Positions 1-8,084 of a DNA stretch of 33,972 nt are shown piece after piece. The stretch's first letter is position 1. Every line of letters starts with the position of its first letter. Source of the stretch: Mycobacterium sp. Lineage in GTDB: Bacteria > Actinomycetota > Actinomycetes > Mycobacteriales > Mycobacteriaceae. Below the pieces are notes generated by a model. The model saw only the letters and a list, made by a program, of their open reading frames with translations, was not told where the DNA came from and ran no database searches. Position numbers and translations under genes: made by a program. The stretch spans positions 1-33,972 of the forward strand of contig JAOPWC010000147.1 of the NCBI GenBank assembly GCA_025965895.1, given 5' to 3'.

Positions 1-2
1 CC

Positions 3-665
3 GTGAAACCGGAACTGGTTGCCTACCAGCAGAATTCCGTGTGGTCGTGGGATATCACCAAGCTGCGCGGCCCCGCGAAGTGGACGTACTACTACCTGTA
101 CGTGATCTTGGACATCTTTTCGCGGTACGTGGTCGGTTGGATGGTCGCTACCCGCGAATCCGCGGCTCTGGCCGAGGTGCTGATCCGTCAGACCTGCGCC
201 AAGCAGGGCATCGGAGCCGATCAGCTGACCATCCACGCCGATCGCGGCTCCTCGATGACCTCCAAGCCGGTGGCGTTCCTGCTCGCCGACCTCGGCGTCA
301 CCCAGTCACACAGCCGCCCGCACGTGTCCGATGACAACCCGTTCAGCGAATCCCAGTTCAAGACCCTGAAATACCGGCCCGACTTCCCCGGCCGCTTCGA
401 CTCCATCGAGGCCGCCCGCCGGCACTGCCAGACCTTCTTCGCCTGGTATAACGACGATCATCACCACGGCGGGCTGGGCCTGCACACTCCCGCCGACATC
501 CACTACGGCACCGCCAAGGCCGTCCGCGACAAGCGCGCCGCCGTGCTCACCGACGCATACCGGGCGCACCCCGAACGGTTCATCCGCAAGCCGCCAGAGC
601 CGCCACACCTGCCCACCGGCTCGTGGATCAACCCACCCGACCAGCCAGAGGAGGCCACTCAGTAA
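3..665 (+). CDS. IS3-type transposase, integrase catalytic domain (5' end outside window)
   Basis: C-terminal catalytic part of a DDE transposase with a retroviral-integrase core, which cuts and joins the ends of its own insertion sequence. The core starts at VWSWDITKL (first Asp at residue 17 from position 3). The second Asp is in the motif HADRGSSM (residue 80) and the Glu is in FSESQFKTLKY (residue 116). The second Asp and the Glu are 35 residues apart, the classic D,D(35)E spacing of IS3-family OrfB. The frame is open to the left edge, so the GTG at 3 is probably internal and the helix-turn-helix part or OrfA lies upstream. The visible catalytic part has no frameshift, so the element may be complete. 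Family level is confident; the exact IS name is not. Confidence 0.88.
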   Translation: MKPELVAYQQNSVWSWDITKLRGPAKWTYYYLYVILDIFSRYVVGWMVATRESAALAEVLIRQTCAKQGIGADQLTIHADRGSSMTSKPVAFLLADLGVTQSHSRPHVSDDNPFSESQFKTLKYRPDFPGRFDSIEAARRHCQTFFAWYNDDHHHGGLGLHTPADIHYGTAKAVRDKRAAVLTDAYRAHPERFIRKPPEPPHLPTGSWINPPDQPEEATQ

Positions 666-670
666 ATAAG

Positions 671-698
671 GCTCGACGGTGCCTCATTCAGGTTGACA
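671..698. mobile_element. Putative right end of the IS3-type element
   Basis: The transposase stops at 665. A stretch ending in GGTTGACA at 698 reads inward from the right as TGTCAACCTGAATGAGGCAC. It has a TG start and lies about 30 bases past the stop, which is typical for an IS3-family terminal inverted repeat. The left end is outside the window, so the inverted repeat and any target duplication cannot be confirmed. Confidence 0.35.
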
Positions 699-1000
699 GC
701 TTCCGCGACCCTTCGACCGCCGATCAGAATGCCCCGTGCCTCGGCGAACACCTCCCCCAATTTCGGCTGCGAAGGGCGAAGGTCGCATCCGCCACTGGGC
801 AGCGCAAGTGGCCAGTCGCCGATCGACGGGCCCTGCCTCCCCGGCCCACGTCGCCGGCGAAAGCGGGGTTTGTTTGCACCTTTCACGCGATGTGCCTGCG
901 GGAACGGCCATAGCACGTAATGGAGCAATTCCGGTTTGCACGCCAGATTGCGAGCCGTCTCCGCTGACAGGGCAGCTCAGTTAGTTAGGGTTACCTTATT
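699..1000. other. Non-coding or decayed stretch right of the insertion sequence
   Basis: No intact gene. On the minus strand, about 675-800 encode a stretch containing KLGEVFAEARGILIGGRRVA, which looks protein-like but which I do not recognise. It runs across the proposed IS end. It has no convincing start or ribosome site and could be a remnant or chance. Confidence 0.3.
980..998. promoter_or_regulatory. Iron-box (IdeR)-like palindrome, degenerate
   Basis: The 19-mer here matches the mycobacterial IdeR consensus TTAGGTTAGGCTAACCTAA at 13 of 19 positions by my hand count, with the central GTTAGG and the ACCT half best kept. No intact gene starts nearby on either strand, so if real it may be left over from a lost iron-regulated gene. 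A chance match is quite possible. Confidence 0.25.
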
Positions 1001-1129
1001 TACTGCCTAAGCATGGTCGGCCCACTAAGCTCTAATGCTGCCACCACGACGGGGTCGTTGGGTCTAGACCCTCGGCGCGGGATACCAATCGAACGTCTTA
1101 ACGTGACAGTCCTGCAGCTGCGCCACCCC

Positions 1130-1290
1130 TCTGGAGACGCGATCCCGGTACCGGCTCCCACGTCGAGAACCCGGCGAGCACCGGTGGCCAGGATGTCGTC
1201 GATCACCTGGTCGGGGTAGCGCGGCCGGTGCGCATCGTAGTTACGCGCCGCACCACCAAATGCGTTGGCGCGTTGCCGGTTAGTGAATAT
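1130..1290 (-). pseudogene. SAM-dependent methyltransferase fragment
   Basis: The minus strand encodes an N-terminal class I methyltransferase piece: AFGGAARNYDAHRPRYP, then ARRVLDVGAGTGIAS. The latter is the glycine-rich SAM-binding motif I. Directly upstream in frame is a TGA (1293-1291) with no start codon between, so the native N-terminus is gone. After the GTGIAS motif the reading frame no longer resembles the family, and the downstream motifs that complete the fold are absent. Only about 54 codons of a roughly 200-260 codon gene remain, so it cannot be functional. Confidence 0.7.
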
Positions 1291-1293
1291 TCA

Positions 1294-1860
1294 ATCGTGC
1301 CGGCACCTCACCAGCCTATCCACCCAACATGTGATGCACCTGAGAAGTCACCGTGACGTAGATCTCTGGGCCGGCGAGATCGCCGACCCACACTCGCGAT
1401 GTCTCCGGATCCACCGCAACGCCGGCACCGATAAAACTCCGCGTGGCGGATCGGCGAAGGCTGCGACGCGCGTCAGCGGCTTACCCCTGCTGGTTGTCCA
1501 AAGAACCCGTCAGCCGAGACGAATGATGATCCAGGCAGCGCTGACGACTGGAACGTCGATCGAGGTGCACAACGACGTGCGGGAGCCGAAGCCCCCGGCA
1601 TGTCCGCGTCCACACCCTCCTGTCCGACATCTTCGGCTCGGATTTGCTTGCGCATGCACATCCGGAGGAGATGGCAGAGCCGGGCGCAGACTGCTGCTAG
1701 CTGCAACCGTTGATCGTTGGCAGCGGTAACGACACGAGTCCGCGGGCGTGCAACTCTGGAATCGATTCACTTCTGGAATCCGTTCAGATTACGCCCGACC
1801 CATCAAAGGACCGCGATCAAGCCGACAGTGCGAGCCCCCCGTTCAGTTGCACCCGTCGGA
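1294..1860. other. Gene-free stretch with unrecognised coding-like remnants
   Basis: No complete gene is seen upstream of sigL. Two stretches look like old coding sequence. On the minus strand, about 1320-1450 encode a piece containing RVWVGDLAGPEIYVTVTSQ. On the plus strand, about 1600-1702 encode a piece containing VRVHTLLSDIFGSDLLAHAH that ends in TAG. I recognise neither family. I looked for the published SigL-type promoter pattern (TGAACC, then about 17 bases, then CGT) just upstream of sigL and did not find it, which would argue against autoregulation here. Confidence 0.4.
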
Positions 1861-2376
1861 ATGGACGATCCCGATAACGCCGTGCTGCGAGTGCTCTACG
1901 ACGAGCACGGCGCCGTGTTATGGCGTTATGCCATGCGGCTGACGGGTGATCGAGCCCGCGCCGAGGACGTGGTGCAGGAGACGCTGCTGCGCGCCTGGCG
2001 GCACCCCGAGGTCACCGACGACAGCGAGCGGTCGGCGCGCGCGTGGTTGTTCACCGTCGCCCGCAACATGATCATCGACGAAAGCCGCAGTTCCCGGTTC
2101 CGAAACGAAGTCAGCGCGCTGGACGGCCAGGGTGTCACCGAGTCCGCAAGCCCGGACGAGGTGGATGCCGCGCTGGACCGGATGCTGATCGGCGAAGCGC
2201 TGACACGGCTGTCCGCCGATCACCGCGCGGTGATTCGGCGTTCGTACTACCAGGGATGGACGACGGCCCAGATCGCGGAGGATCTGCAGATCGCCGAAGG
2301 AACCGTGAAATCGAGGCTGCACTACGCGGTGCGAGCACTGCGGCTCGCATTGGACGAAATGGGGGTCACCCGGTGA
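1861..2376 (+). CDS. sigL: ECF sigma factor, SigL-like
   Basis: Extracytoplasmic-function sigma factor that recruits RNA polymerase to stress or envelope promoters. It has 171 residues. Region 2 covers residues 8-80, including WRYAMRLTGDRARAEDVVQE and the -10-reading segment near AWLFTVARNMIIDE. Region 4 covers about 107-165, with TTAQIAEDLQIAEGTVKSRL as the -35-binding helix-turn-helix. It closely follows M. tuberculosis SigL over nearly its whole length. The ATG at 1861 is chosen because that homology starts just after it; an upstream in-frame ATG at 1717 would add 48 residues without family resemblance. The gene ends GTCACCCGGTGACG, so a GTG overlaps the stop. This is the position where rslA normally starts in this operon, but what follows here (MTSRPATKF...) soon loses sense and no anti-sigma gene follows. 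Confidence 0.88.
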   Translation: MDDPDNAVLRVLYDEHGAVLWRYAMRLTGDRARAEDVVQETLLRAWRHPEVTDDSERSARAWLFTVARNMIIDESRSSRFRNEVSALDGQGVTESASPDEVDAALDRMLIGEALTRLSADHRAVIRRSYYQGWTTAQIAEDLQIAEGTVKSRLHYAVRALRLALDEMGVTR

Positions 2377-2639
2377 CGTCCCGACCCGCAACAAAGTTTC
2401 GCCTGCGACTGACGTCAACCCAGCGACGGGCTAAGCCAGGGTTCCTATCGACCCACTCCGTCGCCCTCCTGCGACGTCGACGCAAACCCGGTCAGATGCG
2501 CTAAGACGTTGTCTCGCGGGCACTGCCCGGACAGCCCCAGCCCCCATGGGCAAGCCGCGCGGTGTTTCGGGGGTAAGCGGCGGGTAAGCGGTGTTACCTT
2601 GTGTCCTTCCCTGGTGTTGTGCCGGCGGAGCGGCACAAC

Positions 2640-3190
2640 CGGCGGCGTTGTCGGCGAAGACGGCGTCGAGCGCCCGGTTGTCGAGCTGCGGGGAGGTCGT
2701 TTGCTGCTGCGCGAGGTACTGGCATGCCTGCCATGGTGTGAACGGAAAGTCGCTGCCGTAAGGCAGCCGTGACGGATCGGCCACCGATAGCAGCGCGGCC
2801 AGCTGTTCTTCTACCGGGGCGCCAGCCAGGTCGTAATGCAGGACGCTCAGCGCAGCCCGCAGGCTCGGCAGGTCGGCCGCGTCGCCGGTCAGTGCGGCGG
2901 CGAACAAGTCGACGCGCGATGCCAGCACCGACAGCACTGCGCCGGCGTGCGGAACGATGATCCGGACGTGGGGTACCGGCGCAGCATCCCCGAGAGCACC
3001 AGGTCGGTGATCGAGCGTGTGGTTTCGAACATGAACTCCAGCACGGGAGCCGGCAAGTCAGGACCGCCAGTGGGCTGCGGTGGGCTGGTCGGGTGCGCGA
3101 ACACCACCGACTTGCGCGCGGCGACCTCCGCGTAAATCGGTTCGAGCCGTTGGTCACCGAGGTACATTCCGTGGTAGTTCTGAGTTATTT
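2640..3190 (-). pseudogene. Amidohydrolase (amidohydrolase_2 family), 5'-truncated and frameshifted
   Basis: C-terminal half of a TIM-barrel metal-dependent amidohydrolase/decarboxylase of the 6-methylsalicylate decarboxylase type. In reading order the pieces are NYHGMYLGDQRLEPIYAEV, VVFAHPTSPPQPTGG, ITDLVLSGMLRRYP, then in another frame VRIIVPHAGAVLSVLASRVD and SRLPYGSDFPFTP. The frame changes near 2967: TACCCCACG is seen where the family's RRYPHVR reading needs one more C. The N-terminal half with the first metal ligands is missing upstream of about 3190. The lesion in the C run could be a sequencing error, but the missing 5' half shows the gene is dead. Confidence 0.8.
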
Positions 3191-3274
3191 GGCGGAGACG
3201 GGAAATCGCCCTCGCCGGCCGGGTTTTGGACCTCTGCGCCCGACACTGGGACGGCCAACCCGTGGGCGGGGACG

Positions 3275-3580
3275 ACTACGTGATGAGCGCCGCTGAAACT
3301 TCCCAGCTCCAAGCCCTGTCGGTGTGGGGTTCCTCGTCGTGGTTGGTCCAGGTCACCGTGCGCCGACCGGGACGGTCAGCGTCGCCGGCACGAACGCGAA
3401 GTTGTTCACGCTGACCGCATTCGGTCCCGCCGGGGCCGGCGCCTCGGTGGGATCCGGTGCAGCCCGGGGCTGCCGCCGATGCGCTTGCCGTACCGCCGTC
3501 GGTCATTCCCGGGGTGGTGCTGGCCTGCCGCCGCCACGGCCGGCAGCGCCGCGAGCCAGCGATGAGGTAGGGACCATGAC
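3275..3580 (-). pseudogene. Cupredoxin/plastocyanin-like secreted protein, frameshifted
   Basis: Remnant of a small exported blue-copper-fold protein. Reading the minus strand, there is a signal-peptide-like piece (HRWLAALPAVAAAG), an Ala/Pro-rich linker, then NAVSVNNFAFVPATLTVPVG and, in another frame, TVTWTNHDEEPHT. The last is the typical cupredoxin strand with the first copper-ligand His. At least two frame changes are needed to join these pieces. The C-terminal part with the remaining Cys/His/Met copper ligands is not seen. It lies just upstream, in the same direction, of the broken amidohydrolase. Confidence 0.7.
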
Positions 3581-3589
3581 GTGGCAAAT

Positions 3590-3913
3590 CTTCGAGATCG
3601 ATGACGAGCCTCCGCGGTGAGAACGATGTCGAACCGCATGGGCAGCGCAGCTGGTCGGCAGGTCGGTCGAACCACAGCCGGCAGCCCTGATGTCTGCACC
3701 CCCGACACCGCCCTGGGACGACAGCGGCGCACTACAGCCCAATTCGCCGGCGTCGCTATGGAATCCTCGCGGACACGGCAACAATGCCTGGGCCCGGCGC
3801 GGCGAGCCGACCGCACGCCAGGACTTCGGGCGGTCACTACCAACGCTGCGGGTTGGACGTCGATCGGAAACAGACCCGTGCCGCCACCGCATATCCGGCC
3901 GTCCGGCTGATGT
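3590..3913. other. Gene-free stretch between cupredoxin remnant and ABC exporter
   Basis: Both strands hold only short or low-complexity frames. A plus-strand frame starting MSAPPTPPWDD near 3690 is Pro-rich with no recognisable family and no clear ribosome site. I see no terminator hairpin or repeat I would defend. Confidence 0.35.
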
Positions 3914-5713
3914 TTACAGCCGGCTCCGTCGCGGTATGGCTTGTGCCGGCGTCTGGTATTGCAGATGGTGCAGTTGAGCGTAGACCCCGTCGAGCGCCAG
4001 CAACTCCTCGTGGGTGCCGTCTTCGGCCACTACGCCGTCCTTGATGACGATGATCTTGTCGACGTTGCGCAGGGTGCTCAGACGATGGGCGATGGTGATG
4101 ACGGTGCGGCCCTTCATCAGCCGTTCCAGGGCCTCGATCACCAGCTGTTCGGACTCGGCGTCCAGCGCCGCTGTCGGCTCGTCGAGGATGAGAATCGGGT
4201 TGTCGCGGATCAGGGCACGGGCAATCCCGATGCGTTGGCGCTGCCCGCCGGAGAGCGTCAGACCGCGGTCGCCGACCAGGCTGTCGTAGCACTCGGGCAT
4301 GCGGGTAATGAACTCGTCCGCGTTGGCGAGTTTGGCCGCCTCAACGATTTCGTCCTCGGTGGCATCGGGGCGGCCGAAGGCGATGTTGTCGCGCACCGTT
4401 CCGCGCAGCAGCACCGTGTCCTGCAGCACGAAGCCGATCTGGGAGCGGAGTCCGCGAAGCTTGTAGTCGCAGATGTCCACACCGTCGATCGTGATGCGAC
4501 CGGCGTCGGGGTCACGGAAGCGCGGGATGAGGCTGACGACGGTGGATTTGCCGCTGCCGGTCGGCCCGACGATCCCCACCATCTGGCCGGGGCTGACCGT
4601 GAAGCGGATGTCGCGCAGCACCGGCACCGCGGGGTCATAGCCGAAGGTCACGTGCTCGAAGGTGATCTCCCCTCGAAACGGCGGCGGATCTGTCGCGGCG
4701 GGATGCTCCGGAATCACCTTGTCAGCGTTACTAATCTCTTGGACTCGCTCAAACCCCACCGAGACCTGCGCGAGGGTGTTGGTCATCTGGGCAAGGTCGC
4801 GCACCGGTTGAAAGAACTTGGCCAGGTAAGCGAGAAAGACGGTCAGCGCGCCCACCGTCATCGTGCCCGCCAGAATCAGCAAGGAACCCCGCCAGAGCAC
4901 CAGGCCCGTGCACAGCGCGATCGCCAGCCCGACCACCGGCGAAAGTAGCGAGGACACCCGCCGCGCCTTGAGCCAGGCCGTCACGGCTTCGGTGCTGGCC
5001 TTGCGCAGCTGCTGCTCCTGGTGGTCCTCGCGCCCGAGCGCCTGCACCACTTCAATCGATTGCAGGCCCTCCTGCAGGGTGGCCAGCAGATCGGATTGGT
5101 GTGTGCGCACCTCCTTGACTGCCGTTCTGATGGCTTTATTGACACGCAAGACGAAGATGGCCAGCAGCGGTGTCACCGCGAGAGCGATCAGAGTGAAATC
5201 CCACCGGCACAACAACATCACTACGATGATGCCGACAACTGTCAGAGTGTTGGTGAAAATGTTGAGGGTGGACACCGACGCGAAGCTCTGGATCGTCTGC
5301 ACGTCACTGGTGAGGGTGCTGAGGATGGTGCCGACCCGGTTGGTGTCGTAATAGGCCAGTGAAAGCTGCTGCAGCTGGTGGTACAGCCGCACGCGCAGAT
5401 CGTTTCCGATGCTCTGACCTAGACTCTCCGTGAAGTAGCTGGCGGCATACATCGCGGCGCCGGTCGCCACCGCGATCAGCACGGTCGCGATCCCCGCGGC
5501 CTCTGCGAGGTGCGTCTTGCTTCCGCCGCGCAGCATCGGTAGCAGCCACACAATCCATGGCGGCACACGGCGGTGTCCGACGACGAAGTCGATGACGATC
5601 TTCAGCGGCCACGGCGCGGCCAGGCTCATCGCCATCTGCACCAGCATCGCGGCCGAAATCACTGCCAGGGTTCGGCGGCGCGGGCGCAGCAGTTCACGAA
5701 GCAGCGGCGGCAT
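3914..5713 (-). CDS. MsbA-like ABC exporter (fused membrane and ATPase domains)
   Basis: Inner-membrane ABC exporter of 599 residues, expected to work as a homodimer that moves lipid or drug-like substrates outward using ATP. The N-terminal half (about residues 15-310) is a six-helix exporter-type transmembrane domain, with the usual SLAYYDTNRVGTILSTLTSD coupling region. The nucleotide-binding domain is complete: Walker A GPTGSGKST near 382-390, signature LSGGQRQR near 484, Walker B ILILDEPTAALD near 505 and H-loop IAHRLST near 540. The ATG at 5713 is preferred because homology begins at once; an in-frame GTG at 5899 would add 62 Arg-rich residues with no family match. No partner half-transporter is adjacent, so the substrate cannot be inferred. 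It appears intact among decayed neighbours. Confidence 0.9.
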   Translation of the reverse strand: MPPLLRELLRPRRRTLAVISAAMLVQMAMSLAAPWPLKIVIDFVVGHRRVPPWIVWLLPMLRGGSKTHLAEAAGIATVLIAVATGAAMYAASYFTESLGQSIGNDLRVRLYHQLQQLSLAYYDTNRVGTILSTLTSDVQTIQSFASVSTLNIFTNTLTVVGIIVVMLLCRWDFTLIALAVTPLLAIFVLRVNKAIRTAVKEVRTHQSDLLATLQEGLQSIEVVQALGREDHQEQQLRKASTEAVTAWLKARRVSSLLSPVVGLAIALCTGLVLWRGSLLILAGTMTVGALTVFLAYLAKFFQPVRDLAQMTNTLAQVSVGFERVQEISNADKVIPEHPAATDPPPFRGEITFEHVTFGYDPAVPVLRDIRFTVSPGQMVGIVGPTGSGKSTVVSLIPRFRDPDAGRITIDGVDICDYKLRGLRSQIGFVLQDTVLLRGTVRDNIAFGRPDATEDEIVEAAKLANADEFITRMPECYDSLVGDRGLTLSGGQRQRIGIARALIRDNPILILDEPTAALDAESEQLVIEALERLMKGRTVITIAHRLSTLRNVDKIIVIKDGVVAEDGTHEELLALDGVYAQLHHLQYQTPAQAIPRRSRL

Positions 5714-6719
5714 GGTAGGCGACTTCTGGTAACAGACGGAACAAGTCACGACCCCTGGGCGGGTGCGACCGTGCCGACGGCCTGTTTCCAATCTGCGGTT
5801 GCTGCCCGCAAGAGGGTGGCGCTGTTCTTCGAGTGCTGCGCACTCCTCGGCCGTCATCGCGGGTTCGAGCACCTTCTCGGCCCGGTGCGCGCCGATCACC
5901 CACGGCAGCCACAGAGTGGTGCGGGATCCGGCATCCTAGGTCCCCACTGGGCAGCGTAGGTCCCCACTCGCGGCACAACGTACTCGTCGCGCAAATATGG
6001 CTTCGGCAGGTCGCACCGCTGGCCAATGCCGACGGCGGCGGCTCGGCGTTAACGGGCGACCCTCCGCGCAAAATGATGTCGTCGCGGTCATTCCACATGG
6101 CTGTAAGCCCTTTCACAGCAACCGCCGTTGTGGGTTCACATCGGTTCTGCTGCTGCGTCTTTAAACACGCCAGAGGATGACGCCGCCAGGGTTACGCCGC
6201 CGGCACTCAACCATATCGCGTCGCTTCTGGTACCTCAAGGTCGGGGGCCGCCGCGGTGGCGTTCACAGTGCGGGGTCGATGTCGGTTGTCGCCACGTGCT
6301 ACCGGCGCCGAGGGACACGTCAACGTGGGCGATGCCGCTTCCATCACCGGCCACGCGTACCCCGGATGGGCAAGCGCACCGGCCGCCACCTGCGTCCCGT
6401 CGTCAGGGGCCAGGGTGGCATCCTTCAGCCCCGGACAGCGAAATCCCCTCGCCAGCCCTGTCAAAATCGCTATTGGGCGGCCCCGAAGTCGTGGTTCCGT
6501 TGTGGCGTCTCGCTGGTGCCGCCGCAAACGCCTACTTCCTGCAGCAGGCCTACTCGCCAAGGCCGCAACCGAGCACCAAGTGGTTGCCGCCCAAATGAGC
6601 AATTTGAGAATCAGAACTTGCGGTGATCTTTCCTGCGACCTATCGGCTGGACCGCTGCCGTTCGGGCGTGCGTCTCGCTCGGCGCATCCGCGGCCCACTG
6701 TCGGGGTGAGGCCGAGGGA
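5714..6719. other. 1-kb stretch without a recognisable gene
   Basis: No complete gene is supported on either strand. It holds a two-copy 12-base direct repeat (5937-5968, listed separately). On the plus strand between about 6450 and 6620, two overlapping frames read VVVPLWRLAGAAANAYFLQQ and then AKAATEHQVVAAQMSNL. This could be one old gene broken by a frameshift, but I do not recognise it. The region between 5714 and 5899 extends the ABC exporter frame without family similarity. Confidence 0.4.
5937..5968. repeat. Two direct copies of TAGGTCCCCACT, 20 bases apart
   Basis: Identical 12-mers at 5937-5948 and 5957-5968 give a 20-base period. Spaced short repeats of this kind occur at the ends of IS21-family elements, where the transposase binds several copies. 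No istA or istB remnant is visible nearby, so the assignment to an IS end is an inference only. Confidence 0.45.
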
Positions 6720-7757
6720 TTACCGCTGAGTTATTGCGGCCAGCACCGCCCGGGTGGAGGCGCGGCCACCCACGGTGATCCGTACTCCCCCGTCGGGGTA
6801 GTGGCGGACGTGTAGCCCGGCGTCGTCGAACGCCTGTCGCCAGGCCCGGCCCTGCTCGGGCAGGTAGATGAAGTTGGCGTGTGCGTCGGTGGTGTAGACG
6901 CCCATCGCCCGGATCCGGCGCTGCAGATAGCGGCGCTCGCCGGTGATCAGCCGGATACGTTGTCGTAGTTGAGCTTCGGCGTCATAAGACGCGGCGACGG
7001 CGACCGCGCTGGTGATCCCCATCCCGAAGGGCAGCTGCATCGTCCACAGCGTCTTGGCCAACTCGGGAGACCCGAAGCCGTAGCCGATCCGCAGACCGGC
7101 CAGGCCATACGCCTTGGAGAAGGTCCGCAACACCACCACGTTCGGGAAGCGCTGGATCAAAGCGGGCGCGTCGATGCGGTGTTCGGGGGCGACGAACTCG
7201 ATGTACGCCTCATCCAGCAGCACCACGGTGTCCGGTGGCACCCGCCGCAGGAACCGCTCCACCTCGGCGGCGGACTCCAGGGTGCCGGTCGGGTTGTGCG
7301 GGCGGCACAGCACCACCACCTTGGCGTCGGCGGCGGCGTCGGCCATCGCGTCCAGGTCGTGGCGGCCGTGTGCGTCCAGCGGAACCGTCACCGATATCAG
7401 CCGAGCCATCTGCGCGAAGATCGGATAGCCGTCAAACGTCGGCGACGTCATCACGATCCGATCCCCTGGGGCGGTCACCGCATGCAGCACCTGCAGCACC
7501 ACACCCGTGGCACCCGCGCCCAGCACCACCTGCTCGTGGCGCACCCCGACACGGCCGGCGATCAGGCTGCTCAGCTGCTCGGGCAGGAACTCCGGGTAGC
7601 GGTTGGCCGCGTCGATCGACTCGATCAGCGCCGAGCGCACCGCGGGCAGCGGCCCGAACGGGTTCTCGTTGAGCGACAACGCCAATGGGTCGACCGCATC
7701 GGGCAGGGTGGCGAGGATCTCCGCGGCGATGGGGGTGGCTTGCCTGACCGACGTCAT
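6720..7757 (-). CDS. HisC-like PLP-dependent aminotransferase
   Basis: Fold-type I aminotransferase of the histidinol-phosphate/aromatic aminotransferase group, 345 residues, close to the usual family length. It transfers an amino group between an amino acid or histidinol phosphate and a 2-oxo acid. Visible signatures are LNENPFGP at 29-36, CRPHNPTG with the PLP-contacting Asn155, LLDEAYIEF with Asp182 and Tyr185, and RTFSKAYGLAGLRIGYG with the PLP-binding Lys215. The C-terminal Arg that binds the carboxylate is in GGVRITVGG. It is clearly different from the M. tuberculosis Rv3772 sequence as I recall it, so it may be an extra paralogue for a specialised substrate. Its ATG overlaps the stop of the 84-codon ORF upstream (TGATG), so translation is probably coupled. 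Confidence 0.85.
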   Translation of the reverse strand: MTSVRQATPIAAEILATLPDAVDPLALSLNENPFGPLPAVRSALIESIDAANRYPEFLPEQLSSLIAGRVGVRHEQVVLGAGATGVVLQVLHAVTAPGDRIVMTSPTFDGYPIFAQMARLISVTVPLDAHGRHDLDAMADAAADAKVVVLCRPHNPTGTLESAAEVERFLRRVPPDTVVLLDEAYIEFVAPEHRIDAPALIQRFPNVVVLRTFSKAYGLAGLRIGYGFGSPELAKTLWTMQLPFGMGITSAVAVAASYDAEAQLRQRIRLITGERRYLQRRIRAMGVYTTDAHANFIYLPEQGRAWRQAFDDAGLHVRHYPDGGVRITVGGRASTRAVLAAITQR

Positions 7758-8011
7758 CAGTTCCGGCCCCACCAGCAGATGGGCGCGGCGCCGGCGAAGT
7801 CGCCGGCCTGGGGGAAGGCAGTCATTATCACGGCATCGACGGCTACGGCAACACAAGCGTGGGTTGTGCCAGACTGGTGCCCCCTGGGCAGAGGCATAAT
7901 CCGTGTTAGCAATGCCCTCGGCGCCGTGAGGTGATACTCGCAGATCGCCCGATCCAGATCGATCGGGATGAGATGCTCGACGTGATCGACCACTCGATGT
8001 TGTCTGGCCAT
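7757..8011 (-). CDS. Small protein of unknown function, coupled to the aminotransferase
   Basis: An 84-residue frame starting MARQHRVVDHVEHLIPIDLD. It is supported by a purine-rich ribosome site (GGGAGAGGCAGG) upstream of its ATG, by its position 73 bases after the rslA stop on the same strand, and by a TGATG stop/start overlap with the aminotransferase. The first half looks like a soluble, acidic-to-neutral peptide. The second half (VAVAVDAVIMTAFPQAGDFA) is more hydrophobic but too short for a clear membrane helix. I do not recognise the family. It could be a real partner protein or a decayed 5' remnant of a larger gene. Confidence 0.5.
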   Translation of the reverse strand: MARQHRVVDHVEHLIPIDLDRAICEYHLTAPRALLTRIMPLPRGHQSGTTHACVAVAVDAVIMTAFPQAGDFAGAAPICWWGRN

Positions 8012-8084
8012 GTGTTCACCTGCCTCTCCCGCCCCTGTCAATGACACGACTGGTAAGTACCTTCGGTTCAGCGAGCCCCCTGGT

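Noticed and set aside
1717..1860. Upstream in-frame extension of sigL
   Set aside because: The 48 extra residues have no similarity to SigL proteins, which begin close to the ATG at 1861.
3941..4948. Long plus-strand open frame (335 codons) opposite the ABC exporter
   Set aside because: It is the antisense of a gene with all ABC motifs. Composition is His/Arg/Asp-rich with no family features, as expected for antisense frames at high GC.
5714..5899. N-terminal extension of the ABC exporter from a GTG at 5899
   Set aside because: It is Arg-rich, without family similarity, and would place a long tail before the first TM helix.
6969..7934. Long plus-strand frame opposite the aminotransferase
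   Set aside because: It mirrors the PLP enzyme and has an unnatural His/Arg/Gln/Gly composition.
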